A DNA stretch of 56,109 nt from assembly GCA_018000995.1 (NCBI GenBank), contig JAGNIU010000021.1, positions 1-56,109 on the forward strand, read 5' to 3'. The stretch is from Bacteroidia bacterium (GTDB lineage Bacteria > Bacteroidota > Bacteroidia > B-17B0 > Aurantibacillaceae). A program made the position numbers and the translations under genes. Positions 26,273 through 32,873 of the stretch are shown piece by piece. Position 1 is the first letter of the stretch. Each line of letters opens with the position of its first letter. The notes below the pieces were generated by a model. It saw only the letters and a list, made by a program, of their open reading frames with translations. It made no database searches and was not told the origin of the DNA.

Positions 26273-27571
26273 ATGAAGCAAGGTATGAATACCATAAAAC
26301 TCGGACTAAAAGAAAACTGGAAGCAATTTACTTTACTAGTAATTGTAAATGCTTTTGTGGGCGGAATGGTTGGCCTCGAGCGATCGATATTACCAAAAAT
26401 TGCAGAAGGTGAATTTCATATTGCTGCTAAAACAGCTATTCTTTCTTTTATTGTTGTTTTCGGAATTGTAAAAGCTATTACTAATTATTACACGGGTACA
26501 CTTGCTAATAAAGTGGGTCGTAAAAATCTTTTAATACTCGGTTGGTTAATTGGTATTCCTGTTCCGTTTATGTTAATGTATGCACCGGATTGGAATTGGA
26601 TAATTGCTGCTAATATTTTATTGGGAATAAATCAAGGTTTAACCTGGAGCAGCACTGTGGTAATGAAAATTGATTTAGTAGGCGAAAAAGAACGCGGCTT
26701 TGCCATGGGCTTAAATGAATTTGCAGGTTATATTGCGGTTGCTGTTGTTGCTTTTCTTACGGGATGGATTGCAGGAAACTATGGCGTAAGGCCCTATCCT
26801 TTTTACATTGGCATAGCACTTTCGTTAGCGGGATTATTTTTAAGTTGGGTATTTATAAAAGATACAAAACATCATGTTGCTAAAGAATCCTCTAGTAACA
26901 CAATTCCTAATCTTAAAAATATTTTTTGGGACACTACCTTGTTCAATCGCAATCTTGGGTCGGTTACACAAGCCGGATTGATTAATAATTTAAATGATGG
27001 TATGGTGTGGGGATTGTTTCCCATTTTATTAGCACAAAAACAATTTACACTTTCAGAAATAGGAATTGTTACAGCTATTTATCCTGCTGTTTGGGGAATA
27101 GGACAACTCTTTACCGGAAAAATGTCGGACTTCTTTTGCAAAAAAAGTATGTTGTTTTGGGGCATGTTTCTGCAAGGCATTGCGCTTTTGTTTTTAATTT
27201 TTGCTAATTCGTTCACGCATTTTATTATTATTTCGGTGGTATTAGGCTGGGGAACTGCAATGGTATATCCTACTTTTTTAGCAACAATAGCCGAAAACAC
27301 AAATCCAAGCGATCGCGCCAAAAGTATTGGCACCTTTAGGTTATGGCGCGATTTAGGTTACGCCATTGGTGCTATTTTAACCGGCATAATTGCAGATGTT
27401 TTTAGTATTGGTGCTGCCATACTGGTAATTGGTTTATTAACTGTTGCCTCCGCTTTTATTATTGAATTTAGAATGCGATGCAAAACACATTCACTTAAAC
27501 TTACTGAATGGCTATTTAAAAAATTTATTTCAAAACAAAATGGAAAAGAAGAAGTCTATAAATCTTGTTGA
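26273..27571 (+). CDS. MFS transporter
   Basis: A 432-residue major facilitator with 12 predicted transmembrane helices. The motif A region lies between helices 2 and 3 (YTGTLANKVGRKNLLILGW), and the second half repeats it (FTGKMSDFFCKKSMLFWGMF). NILLGINQGLTWSSTVVMKI and FAMGLNEFAGYIAVAVVAFL are typical of the drug:proton antiporter-like group. The start is placed at ATG 26273; TTG at 26264 adds three residues and has better Shine-Dalgarno spacing. The next gene begins 32 bp inside this one, with a rhodanese and then DsrE. That suggests a sulfur-compound (thiosulfate, sulfite or persulfide) transporter, but substrate is inference. Confidence 0.85.
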   Translation: MKQGMNTIKLGLKENWKQFTLLVIVNAFVGGMVGLERSILPKIAEGEFHIAAKTAILSFIVVFGIVKAITNYYTGTLANKVGRKNLLILGWLIGIPVPFMLMYAPDWNWIIAANILLGINQGLTWSSTVVMKIDLVGEKERGFAMGLNEFAGYIAVAVVAFLTGWIAGNYGVRPYPFYIGIALSLAGLFLSWVFIKDTKHHVAKESSSNTIPNLKNIFWDTTLFNRNLGSVTQAGLINNLNDGMVWGLFPILLAQKQFTLSEIGIVTAIYPAVWGIGQLFTGKMSDFFCKKSMLFWGMFLQGIALLFLIFANSFTHFIIISVVLGWGTAMVYPTFLATIAENTNPSDRAKSIGTFRLWRDLGYAIGAILTGIIADVFSIGAAILVIGLLTVASAFIIEFRMRCKTHSLKLTEWLFKKFISKQNGKEEVYKSC

Positions 27572-27866
27572 ACTCGAACAGTTGATAGAGCAGGGAAACA
27601 GCCCGCTTGTTATTGATGTTAGGAGTGTTGAAGAATACAACCAACAACATATTCCTTATGCTATTAATTTGCCTATTGAAAAGTTAGAGGCAAAAGAAAA
27701 AAATCTGGATATATTAAAAACAATTATCACAGTTTGCGGAAAAGGCGGTGGTCGTTCTGAACGTGCTGCTGATTTCATAAGAAATAATTACATTGCTAAA
27801 GTATTTTTTTTAGAAGGCGGAACCATTGGCTGGTTTGAAAACGAAAATTTAAATTATATAACATGA
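27540..27866 (+). CDS. Rhodanese-like sulfurtransferase
   Basis: A 108-residue single-domain rhodanese. LVIDVRSVEEYNQQHIPYAI is the N-terminal signature, and the active-site loop VCGKGGGRSERAADFI carries the catalytic Cys that holds a persulfide. It ends FFLEGGTIGWFENENL, the usual final block. Start at 27540 (MEKKKSINL); the gene overlaps the MFS gene by 32 bp and the DsrE gene by 4 bp (ATGA), so translation is coupled. Sulfane sulfur transfer to the DsrE partner is plausible. Short CxxGGR loop is of the single-domain (GlpE-like) kind. Confidence 0.9.
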   Translation: MEKKKSINLVELEQLIEQGNSPLVIDVRSVEEYNQQHIPYAINLPIEKLEAKEKNLDILKTIITVCGKGGGRSERAADFIRNNYIAKVFFLEGGTIGWFENENLNYIT

Positions 27867-28216
27867 AAATTTTAATCATCATCAATGATGCTCCCTATGG
27901 AACAGAAAAAGCCTGGAATGCTTTACGTATTGCAATGCAATTTCAAAAAGATTATGAAGGCGCGGAAGTGCGTGTGTTTTTAATGGCTGATGGTGTTTTT
28001 TGTTCTATACCAAATGAAACTACGCCAAACGGATTTTATAATATTGAGCGCATGGTTGAGGCTATTATTCATAAGGGTGGGATAGTTCGTTTTTGTACAA
28101 CTTGCGGTGAGGCTCGCGGATTAAAAAGCATGAAGCTAATTGAAGGTACAGAATGGAGCGGTATGAAAGAGCTCACACAATGGATTGCTGATAGCGATAA
28201 GGTGATAAATTATTAA
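27863..28216 (+). CDS. DsrE/DsrF-like sulfur relay protein
   Basis: A 117-residue protein of the DsrE/F family. MKILIIINDAPYGTEKAWNA gives the N-terminal strand and loop, VRVFLMADGVFCSIPNET the second, and IVRFCTTCGEARGLK carries the C-x-x-C pair. Family members pass sulfane sulfur through a conserved Cys; the TCGEARG Cys is in the usual place. It overlaps the rhodanese stop in an ATGA and ends the operon. A sulfur trafficking module is the best reading of MFS, rhodanese, DsrE. Cytoplasmic, no signal. Confidence 0.85.
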   Translation: MKILIIINDAPYGTEKAWNALRIAMQFQKDYEGAEVRVFLMADGVFCSIPNETTPNGFYNIERMVEAIIHKGGIVRFCTTCGEARGLKSMKLIEGTEWSGMKELTQWIADSDKVINY

Positions 28217-28223
28217 AAGAAAA

Positions 28224-28862
28224 CTATTTTTTCTTTTTCTTAAACGAAGGAATATCAATACCGGTACCAACCATAAACATTAAACCGGTTTGTTCTTGAT
28301 ACATGCCTTGCACAGGATTTAAGTAAGAATATAAACCAATGCCAACATAACTACGCCATTGTATGTAGTTTAAAATTTTTAAATCTATCTCTGCTCCTAT
28401 TGCCCCTTCAAGTGTCGACAATTTCACATCATTCCAATTTCTTGGAATGCTATCTTGTGTTAAAGACGTTTCCTCTTTAACGCGTTGGTAACCTAACTGC
28501 GTATTGTTTACATATTGCAGATAGCTAAACAAACTGATTCGCCAAGAACCATTATTAGATTCAGGAAATCCCATACCTAATTGTTCCTCACCATCCATGC
28601 CCGCTAAAATGTAAGAATAACTTAAACGTCCGCCCGTTAATTGCATAGAACGTTTGTGCATACACGGACCTAATCTAAAACTATTTCTTCCTTTACTCAT
28701 CGTTAAATGAGCGGCATAAAAACCACCATGTCCGTTGTTAGATAAATTAACATCGAAACCAAAACCTATGTACATTTTTTTAGGAGCCTCTTGTGCCTTA
28801 AAATTTAAAGCGGCTAAAAATAATGCTACAGTAATTAATAATATTTGTTTTAGTTTTTTCAT
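28224..28862 (-). CDS. Predicted small outer membrane protein
   Basis: A 212-residue exported protein with signal peptide MKKLKQILLITVALFLAALN, then FKAQ. Aromatic-alternating strands such as YIGFGFDVNLSNNGHGGFYA, NSFRLGPCMHKRSMQLTGG and IGLYSYLNPVQGMYQ suggest a small barrel or a beta-sandwich. A Lys run (SFKKKKK) ends it, unlike a classical BAM signal, so barrel identity is unsure. Its ATG overlaps the 3' end of the gene at 28859-29212, so the two are one transcript. No family recognised. Confidence 0.6.
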   Translation of the reverse strand: MKKLKQILLITVALFLAALNFKAQEAPKKMYIGFGFDVNLSNNGHGGFYAAHLTMSKGRNSFRLGPCMHKRSMQLTGGRLSYSYILAGMDGEEQLGMGFPESNNGSWRISLFSYLQYVNNTQLGYQRVKEETSLTQDSIPRNWNDVKLSTLEGAIGAEIDLKILNYIQWRSYVGIGLYSYLNPVQGMYQEQTGLMFMVGTGIDIPSFKKKKK

Positions 28863-29212
28863 TGTGGTGTTGGAGGTGCAGGGATTTTCCGTTCAGTAAA
28901 ATATTCTATCTTATATTTTTTCTTACCCTTCTTCTTTAGTACAAATTCACACTCGTTACCGGTTCCAAAAAAAGTAATAACCGTATTGGCTTCTTTTATT
29001 TTTGGATTATTGAAAATGATTTTGGTTTGGTATTTTTTTACAGTAAGATTTTCTGCCTTCACGCGGGTTTGTGGCGTCATGTTAACACGCTCACCATTTA
29101 AAATTAAAGTAAACTGCTCACCTTCATTACAAAAAACAACCATGTTATTTACAATTTGTGAAGAGGCTATAAAAGCAGAAAAGAAAAACAAGACTAAAAA
29201 GAGGCGTTCCAT
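28859..29212 (-). CDS. Hypothetical exported protein
   Basis: A 117-residue protein. The signal peptide is MERLFLVLFFFSAFIASSQ; I start it there (29212), because a longer frame adds a charged stretch in front of the signal. The mature part has beta strands (VVFCNEGEQFTLILNGERVN, TVKKYQTKIIFNN) and ends KIEYFTERKIPAPPTPQ with a Pro-rich tail. It looks like a small beta-sandwich. Its stop codon overlaps the start of the downstream gene by 4 bp. No function recognised. Confidence 0.6.
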   Translation of the reverse strand: MERLFLVLFFFSAFIASSQIVNNMVVFCNEGEQFTLILNGERVNMTPQTRVKAENLTVKKYQTKIIFNNPKIKEANTVITFFGTGNECEFVLKKKGKKKYKIEYFTERKIPAPPTPQ

Positions 29213-29251
29213 ACTCGATAATTTTTCTTCAAGGTCTGAAAAAATATCCAA

Positions 29252-29290
29252 TAAAAAAAGCCCCCCAACAGCATTGTTGAGAGGCTTTTT
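29252..29290 (-). terminator. Terminator of the Cys-rich small-gene pair
   Basis: Arms 29259-29270 and 29275-29286 pair over 12 positions with two mismatches around a 4-nt loop. On the minus strand a T-run follows. It closes the transcript of the two Cys-rich genes at 29304-29825. Confidence 0.8.
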
Positions 29291-29303
29291 TAGAGCTTAA
29301 GTA

Positions 29304-29444
29304 TTACTTCTTGCAGCAATCGTCTACCGGGCAACAAGTACCCTGCGGACAAATTGGACAATCAGTTGTGCCAAGGTTATTGGCAACTAATGCAGCTCCG
29401 GTTGTTACCAATAAGGCAGCACCGATAATTATGATCTTTTTCAT
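29304..29444 (-). CDS. 46-residue Cys-rich exported or membrane peptide
   Basis: A short gene whose first half is a hydrophobic helix (MKKIIIIGAALLVTTGAALV), a signal peptide or membrane anchor. The second half is TTDCPICPQGTCCPVDDCCK, then K. Six cysteines fall within 16 residues as C-x-x-C, CC and CC. That pattern fits metal or metalloid ligation outside the cytoplasm. It has a proper ATG (29444), a stop at 29304-29306 and a strong terminator just after it. It lies 48 bp downstream of the other Cys-rich gene on the same strand, so they are probably cotranscribed. I do not recognise a family. Coding status rests on composition and context. Confidence 0.7.
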   Translation of the reverse strand: MKKIIIIGAALLVTTGAALVANNLGTTDCPICPQGTCCPVDDCCKK

Positions 29445-29492
29445 ATTAAAGTGTTTTTAAAATTAAATAAATAATTGAATTGCTTAAATAAA

Positions 29493-29825
29493 TTAAGCCA
29501 TTTTTGGCGGCTGCCAACAATCAGATGAAAAATCAGATAAGTCGAATTGACTTTCTGAATTTTGTTTATTGATATCCGTTTCGAAAATTTTTATTTCTGT
29601 CTTTTTGTTATCCATGGTACACATGAAGCAGCAAAAACAACAAGTAGATGGATTACACAAACCCGGACAACATTCCATATCAGCAATCGGACAAGTTTCG
29701 CCTTCTTCCATCATACCACATTCTGTTTGGCATTGCGACTTAACAGCATTGATTCCGGTTACAACAACAGGCGCAACGGTTAGCGTGATAAAACAAAATA
29801 ATAATATGTGTGTGATGGTTTTCAA
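29493..29825 (-). CDS. 110-residue Cys-rich exported protein
   Basis: A protein of 110 residues with 13 cysteines. It begins with a hydrophobic helix (HILLFCFITLTVAPVVVTGI), a signal peptide or anchor. The middle has dense Cys pairs (CQTEC, MECCPGLC, STCCFCCFMC), then a charged stretch ends DFSSDCWQPPKMA. The WQPP end resembles the C-terminus of several small Bacteroidota proteins linked to metal handling, as far as I recall. The start is TTG at 29825, 5 nt after a TATATTTG box, so the message may be leaderless; no ATG lies upstream in a sensible place. Divergent from the metallothionein-like gene, next to the ars operon. Probably a metal or metalloid binder; unproven. Confidence 0.65.
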   Translation of the reverse strand: MKTITHILLFCFITLTVAPVVVTGINAVKSQCQTECGMMEEGETCPIADMECCPGLCNPSTCCFCCFMCTMDNKKTEIKIFETDINKQNSESQFDLSDFSSDCWQPPKMA

Positions 29826-29830
29826 TTATT

Positions 29831-29860
29831 CAAATATACTAAGCCTAATTTCTTTACAAA
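29831..29860 (-). promoter_or_regulatory. Consensus promoter of the Cys-rich gene pair
   Basis: On the minus strand, TTTG (29857-29860 as CAAA) and TATATTTG (29831-29838) are 18 nt apart, very close to the Bacteroidota consensus. The -7 box ends 5 nt before the TTG start codon at 29825. Confidence 0.75.
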
Positions 29861-29890
29861 TCACTTTAACATCTGTTAACCAATTTAGTT

Positions 29891-29942
29891 TGCGTCTTTT
29901 TAAAAGATGCTGCGTCTATTATATACAATCGACGTTGATTGT
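29891..29942 (+). promoter_or_regulatory. Candidate operator region of the metallothionein-like gene
   Basis: Two TGCGTCT repeats, 29891-29897 and 29911-29917, are exactly 20 bp apart. An 18-bp palindrome at 29925-29942, with arms ACAATC and GATTGT, has eight of nine pairs matched. It ends 17 nt before the ATG at 29960. Its AATCG core also occurs in the arsR operator. No clear -7 box is visible. Confidence 0.4.
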
Positions 29943-29959
29943 GATTAAAACTAAATATC

Positions 29960-30064
29960 ATGAACGATACCAAAAACGAAAGCTGTTGCAATACTTGTAA
30001 CTGCGGTAGCAACTGTTGCACAGGATGCAATTGTGGCTGTAACAACGGCAGTAAATGCTGTTAA
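29960..30064 (+). CDS. Metallothionein-like Cys-rich 34-residue peptide
   Basis: A 34-residue peptide with 11 cysteines (32%), no aromatic residue, rich in Asn and Gly. Its Cys layout is CC-x2-C-x-C-x3-CC-x2-C-x-C-x-C-x5-CC, running NESCCNTCNCGSNCCTGCNC and then GCNNGSKCC. C-x-C and CC arrangements are the hallmark of metallothioneins, which chelate soft metals (Zn, Cd, Cu, Hg, As) through thiolates. No signal peptide, so cytoplasmic. It has an ATG, a candidate operator upstream and a bidirectional terminator 7 bp after its stop, opposite the sigZ/ars operon. It is unlike the SmtA/BmtA families, which have His and a longer core. A small gene with no homolog known to me. A metal or arsenite buffer is the likely function, by composition and context. 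Confidence 0.8.
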   Translation: MNDTKNESCCNTCNCGSNCCTGCNCGCNNGSKCC

Positions 30065-30070
30065 TCAAAA

Positions 30071-30098
30071 AAGGCTCCGCTTAAAGTGGAGCCTTTTT
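30071..30098. terminator. Bidirectional terminator between Cys-rich peptide gene and sigZ
   Basis: A stem from 30072-30081 to 30085-30094 with a G-T wobble and a 3-nt loop, flanked by an A-run on the left and a T-run on the right. It ends both the peptide gene and the ars operon. Confidence 0.9.
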
Positions 30099-30101
30099 AT
30101 T

Positions 30102-30647
30102 TTAGCACAGCTTACATTCGTGCTTTTCATCATGTGATAAAATATTTCCGTATTTATCGGTTGAAACATTACAGCATTGCTTGAAATAACTTTTCAATAA
30201 TTCTTTCGCGCGTTGTACTCTGCTTTTTGCACCTGAATAGGAAATATTTAATTCTTCCGCTAATTGTAATTGCGAATAATTTCCGAATTCAGTTTTCATA
30301 ATGGCTTCCTTATAAATTAAGGGCAATTTATTCAGATGAGGCTTTACACAGCCTGAAAATTGCTCATTTGTTTTTGGAGCTTCTGTTTCCACTGGCAAAT
30401 CTAGTTCATCCGCATCCACCGAAAATTTTTTCTTCCTGAAATAATCAGTAATAGTGTTTCTGGTGATTTGATACAACCAGGGTTTTATTTTTTCATCGCT
30501 TTTTAATGTGTTGATTTTAGAATGTAATTTTAAGAATACATCTTGCAAAATATCCTTACTGATATCTTTATCTTTTATTTTGGATAACACAAAACGATTA
30601 AGTTCTTTGTTATGTTCTAACCAAATTGTTTCAGTTGTTGTTTTCAT
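30102..30647 (-). CDS. ECF-type RNA polymerase sigma factor, SigZ-like, with Cys/His tail
   Basis: A 181-residue sigma-70 family factor. Region 2 is SKDILQDVFLKLHSKINTL with KPWLYQITRNTITDYFRK, and region 4 is KEAIMKTEFGNYSQLQLAEE, with the helix-turn-helix ISYSGAKSRVQRAKELLKS. The last 28 residues are FKQCCNVSTDKYGNILSHDE and then KHECKLC, with four Cys and two His, typical of SigZ and possibly a metal or redox sensor. Start set at 30647 (MKTTTETIW), since the frame further upstream overlaps the previous gene. It is the last gene of the ars operon (13-bp gap). No anti-sigma gene is visible beside it. Its likely targets are metal(loid) genes nearby; that is inference. Confidence 0.85.
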   Translation of the reverse strand: MKTTTETIWLEHNKELNRFVLSKIKDKDISKDILQDVFLKLHSKINTLKSDEKIKPWLYQITRNTITDYFRKKKFSVDADELDLPVETEAPKTNEQFSGCVKPHLNKLPLIYKEAIMKTEFGNYSQLQLAEELNISYSGAKSRVQRAKELLKSYFKQCCNVSTDKYGNILSHDEKHECKLC

Positions 30648-30660
30648 TTTTCTTCTTTTT

Positions 30661-31143
30661 TTATTCGCAGGCGGTTGAATCTCCCGCGGCACAACATTCT
30701 TCTTTCTCTACTGCGCAATCTGTTACACAATCTTGAGCAGCACTTGCCGCTTGGTATTTTGATACTTCGAAATAACTTAGGAAACCAATACTTAAAATTA
30801 AACCGAACCAAAAAACAAATTTTGCTATTTTGTTCTTTCTTTTCTCACTTGCAGTTGGTTCGCAAGCACAATCGTCAGGACCACAAGAAGTAAATTTTGG
30901 AAGAACATAAAGAGAGTAATAAGATACGGTAAAAGAAACCGCGCTCAACGCTATCAGAATTGGTTCTGCTACGCCCATCCAGGGTGAACTTGCCAATGTT
31001 GCAGAAGAAATTCCAAATAAAGATGCTATCGGGCTTGCGCATACTCCAACACAAGCTCCACTTTTACAACATGCAAATAAAATAGGAGCAGCTGATGTTA
31101 CTCCGCCTGTTATACTCGTCCAAATAGATTTTTTAGGTTTCAT
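30661..31143 (-). CDS. MerT-like Cys-rich membrane protein
   Basis: A 160-residue membrane protein of three helices with 12 cysteines. The first helix has the CC pair (ILFACCKSGACVGVCASP, followed by LFGISSATLASSPWMGV), as in the mercuric transporter MerT. Helix two is AEPILIALSAVSFTVSYYS. A loop has SCGPDDCACEP, and after helix three come QDCVTDCAVEKEECC and a last Cys. This resembles MerT in layout, not clearly in sequence, and lacks a fused HMA domain. It could move or sense arsenite or Hg(II). It sits 10 bp after ACR3 and 13 bp before the sigma factor. The family call is tentative. Confidence 0.65.
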   Translation of the reverse strand: MKPKKSIWTSITGGVTSAAPILFACCKSGACVGVCASPIASLFGISSATLASSPWMGVAEPILIALSAVSFTVSYYSLYVLPKFTSCGPDDCACEPTASEKRKNKIAKFVFWFGLILSIGFLSYFEVSKYQAASAAQDCVTDCAVEKEECCAAGDSTACE

Positions 31144-31153
31144 ACTTTATTTT

Positions 31154-32239
31154 TTACGAATTATTTGATTGAAAATTCTGGTTATAATATTTTTTTCGGA
31201 ACCAAAAAGCTAGTCTAACCAGTAAGATTAAAGCCGGCACCTCAACTAGAGGACCAATTACACCGGCAAAAGCTTGTCCTGAATTAATTCCAAACACACC
31301 TATTGAAACAGCAATCGCTAATTCAAAATTATTTCCGGAGGCAGTGAAAGATAAAGCAGCATTGTCTTCGTAATTCGCGCCAAAATATTTTCCGACAAAA
31401 AACATCAGACTAAACATGATGGCAAAAAATATCACCAAGGGAATAGCGATTTTAATTACATCAAAAGGAAGCGACACAATCATATTGCCTTTCAGACTAA
31501 ACATAACTACGATTGTAAATAATAGAGCGATTAAAGTAATGGGAGAAATAATTGGGATGAACTTTCTTGTCAACCACTCCTCTCCTTTTAATTTTATCAA
31601 TGTAAACCGGCTTATCACAGCCGCTATGAAAGGAATTCCTAAATAGATGCCAACGGTTTTGGCAATCTCCGCCATAGTAATATCAAGCGACAAACCATGC
31701 ATCCCAAAGAGAGGTAACATCACTTCTAAGTAAAAGTAAGCATACACACTAAAAAAGAACACCTGTAACAAAGAATTTAAACCTACCAACCCTGCAACTA
31801 ATTCACGGTTTCCCTCTGCGAGTTCATTCCAAACAATTACCATGGCAATGCAAGGCGCTAATCCAATGATGATAAGTCCGGTCATATAATCAGGGTTGTC
31901 TTTTAAAAAAAAGATAGATAAACAGAACATCAAAAAAGGACCTACAATCCAAGTTATAAAAAAAGAAATCAGAATTAATTTTGGCTTAGCTAATATCTTG
32001 GGGATTTGTGAAAACTTGACCTTTGTTAATGGCGGGTACATCATTAAAATTAAACCAATGGCTAAAGGTATATTGGTACTTCCATCCGAATAAGAATTAA
32101 TATAATCAGCTGACCCTGGGACAAAATAACCAATACCCACACCAATGAGCATGGCTAAAAAAATCCATAAGGTTAAATATCTATCTAAAAAACTTAGTCT
32201 TTTACGGTTCGCCGCAGGTGCACAATTTGTTGCTGACAT
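31154..32239 (-). CDS. acr3: Arsenite efflux transporter, ACR3 family
   Basis: A 361-residue membrane protein with ten predicted helices, from the BART superfamily. It exports As(III) driven by proton motive force. Family marks: LSFLDRYLTLWIFLAMLIGV at the start, LILMMYPPLTKVKFSQIP, the conserved Cys in LAPCIAMVIVWNELAEGN (essential for As(III) in ACR3), and SFTASGNNFELAIAVSIGVF with EVPALILLVRLAFWFRKKYY at the end. A few extra Cys are near the N-terminus (SATNCAPA). ACR3 is often also named ArsB, although it is unrelated to that protein. Gap of 6 bp from the reductase gene. Strong call. Confidence 0.95.
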   Translation of the reverse strand: MSATNCAPAANRKRLSFLDRYLTLWIFLAMLIGVGIGYFVPGSADYINSYSDGSTNIPLAIGLILMMYPPLTKVKFSQIPKILAKPKLILISFFITWIVGPFLMFCLSIFFLKDNPDYMTGLIIIGLAPCIAMVIVWNELAEGNRELVAGLVGLNSLLQVFFFSVYAYFYLEVMLPLFGMHGLSLDITMAEIAKTVGIYLGIPFIAAVISRFTLIKLKGEEWLTRKFIPIISPITLIALLFTIVVMFSLKGNMIVSLPFDVIKIAIPLVIFFAIMFSLMFFVGKYFGANYEDNAALSFTASGNNFELAIAVSIGVFGINSGQAFAGVIGPLVEVPALILLVRLAFWFRKKYYNQNFQSNNS

Positions 32240-32245
32240 ATTTTA

Positions 32246-32860
32246 TTACTTGATTAATGAAAAAGTATAAAGAGTTTCTAATGCGATTTGTTTACAGCGT
32301 TCATCGTATTTAGCATCTTGTAATGGTGTATTGTCAAAAGCTTTTGGATCGTCGTATGTTGTGCCTATGCGTAATTCAACACCTGGAATAAACGGACAGT
32401 TTTCTTCCGCATCGCTGCAGGTCATAATTGCCGCAAATTCTTTTTGTGGGTTTTGGGGATCGTCGTAAACTTTAGAGAAACACACAATAGGTTTTTCGTT
32501 TTCATCAAACGAAACGTGGTAAGTGGAATTTTTTTCTACGTTAATTGGTGTTAAATCAAAACCAACTCTTTTAAGTGCATTAATTGCATTGATATTAAAA
32601 GCTGTTGCTTCGGTACCACCCGAAAAAGTATTTACGTTTTTTATTTTGTAATATTCGCTTGCCACTTTTGCCCATACTTGCCCAAAATGACTTCGACGTG
32701 AATTGTGCGTACAAATGTAAACCAAGTTAATAAGCTTATTCTCTTTTTGTTTCGTATTTATGTAAGCGCTAATTTCCTCCAACAGTTCTTTGCGTTGTTG
32801 CGGAATGTTGCCGAAATCTTTCGTTAAATTATCGCAATAGATTTTTATTGATGAAAACAT
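32246..32860 (-). CDS. Arsenate reductase of the low-molecular-weight phosphatase family
   Basis: A 204-residue protein. The phosphatase P-loop C50-T-H-N-S-R-R56 (LINLVYICTHNSRRSHFGQV) is the arsenate-binding site (C-x5-R). ALKRVGFDLTPINVEKNS and AAIMTCSDAEENCPFIPG follow, the latter with the resolving Cys pair, and RIGTTYDDPKAFDNTPLQ is the general-acid Asp segment. This resembles ArsC of the thioredoxin-coupled class, but with an N-terminal extension of about 40 residues common in Bacteroidota. It turns As(V) into As(III), which ACR3 then exports. Start at 32860 avoids overlap with the DUF6428 gene. Cytoplasmic. Confidence 0.85.
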   Translation of the reverse strand: MFSSIKIYCDNLTKDFGNIPQQRKELLEEISAYINTKQKENKLINLVYICTHNSRRSHFGQVWAKVASEYYKIKNVNTFSGGTEATAFNINAINALKRVGFDLTPINVEKNSTYHVSFDENEKPIVCFSKVYDDPQNPQKEFAAIMTCSDAEENCPFIPGVELRIGTTYDDPKAFDNTPLQDAKYDERCKQIALETLYTFSLIK

Positions 32861-32873
32861 ATACTTGTTTATA

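Noticed and set aside
29562..30000. Plus-strand frames across the 110-residue Cys-rich gene
   Set aside because: They run opposite to the Cys-rich gene with its own consensus promoter, have no recognisable domain, and the encoded residues look like antisense of Cys-rich codons.
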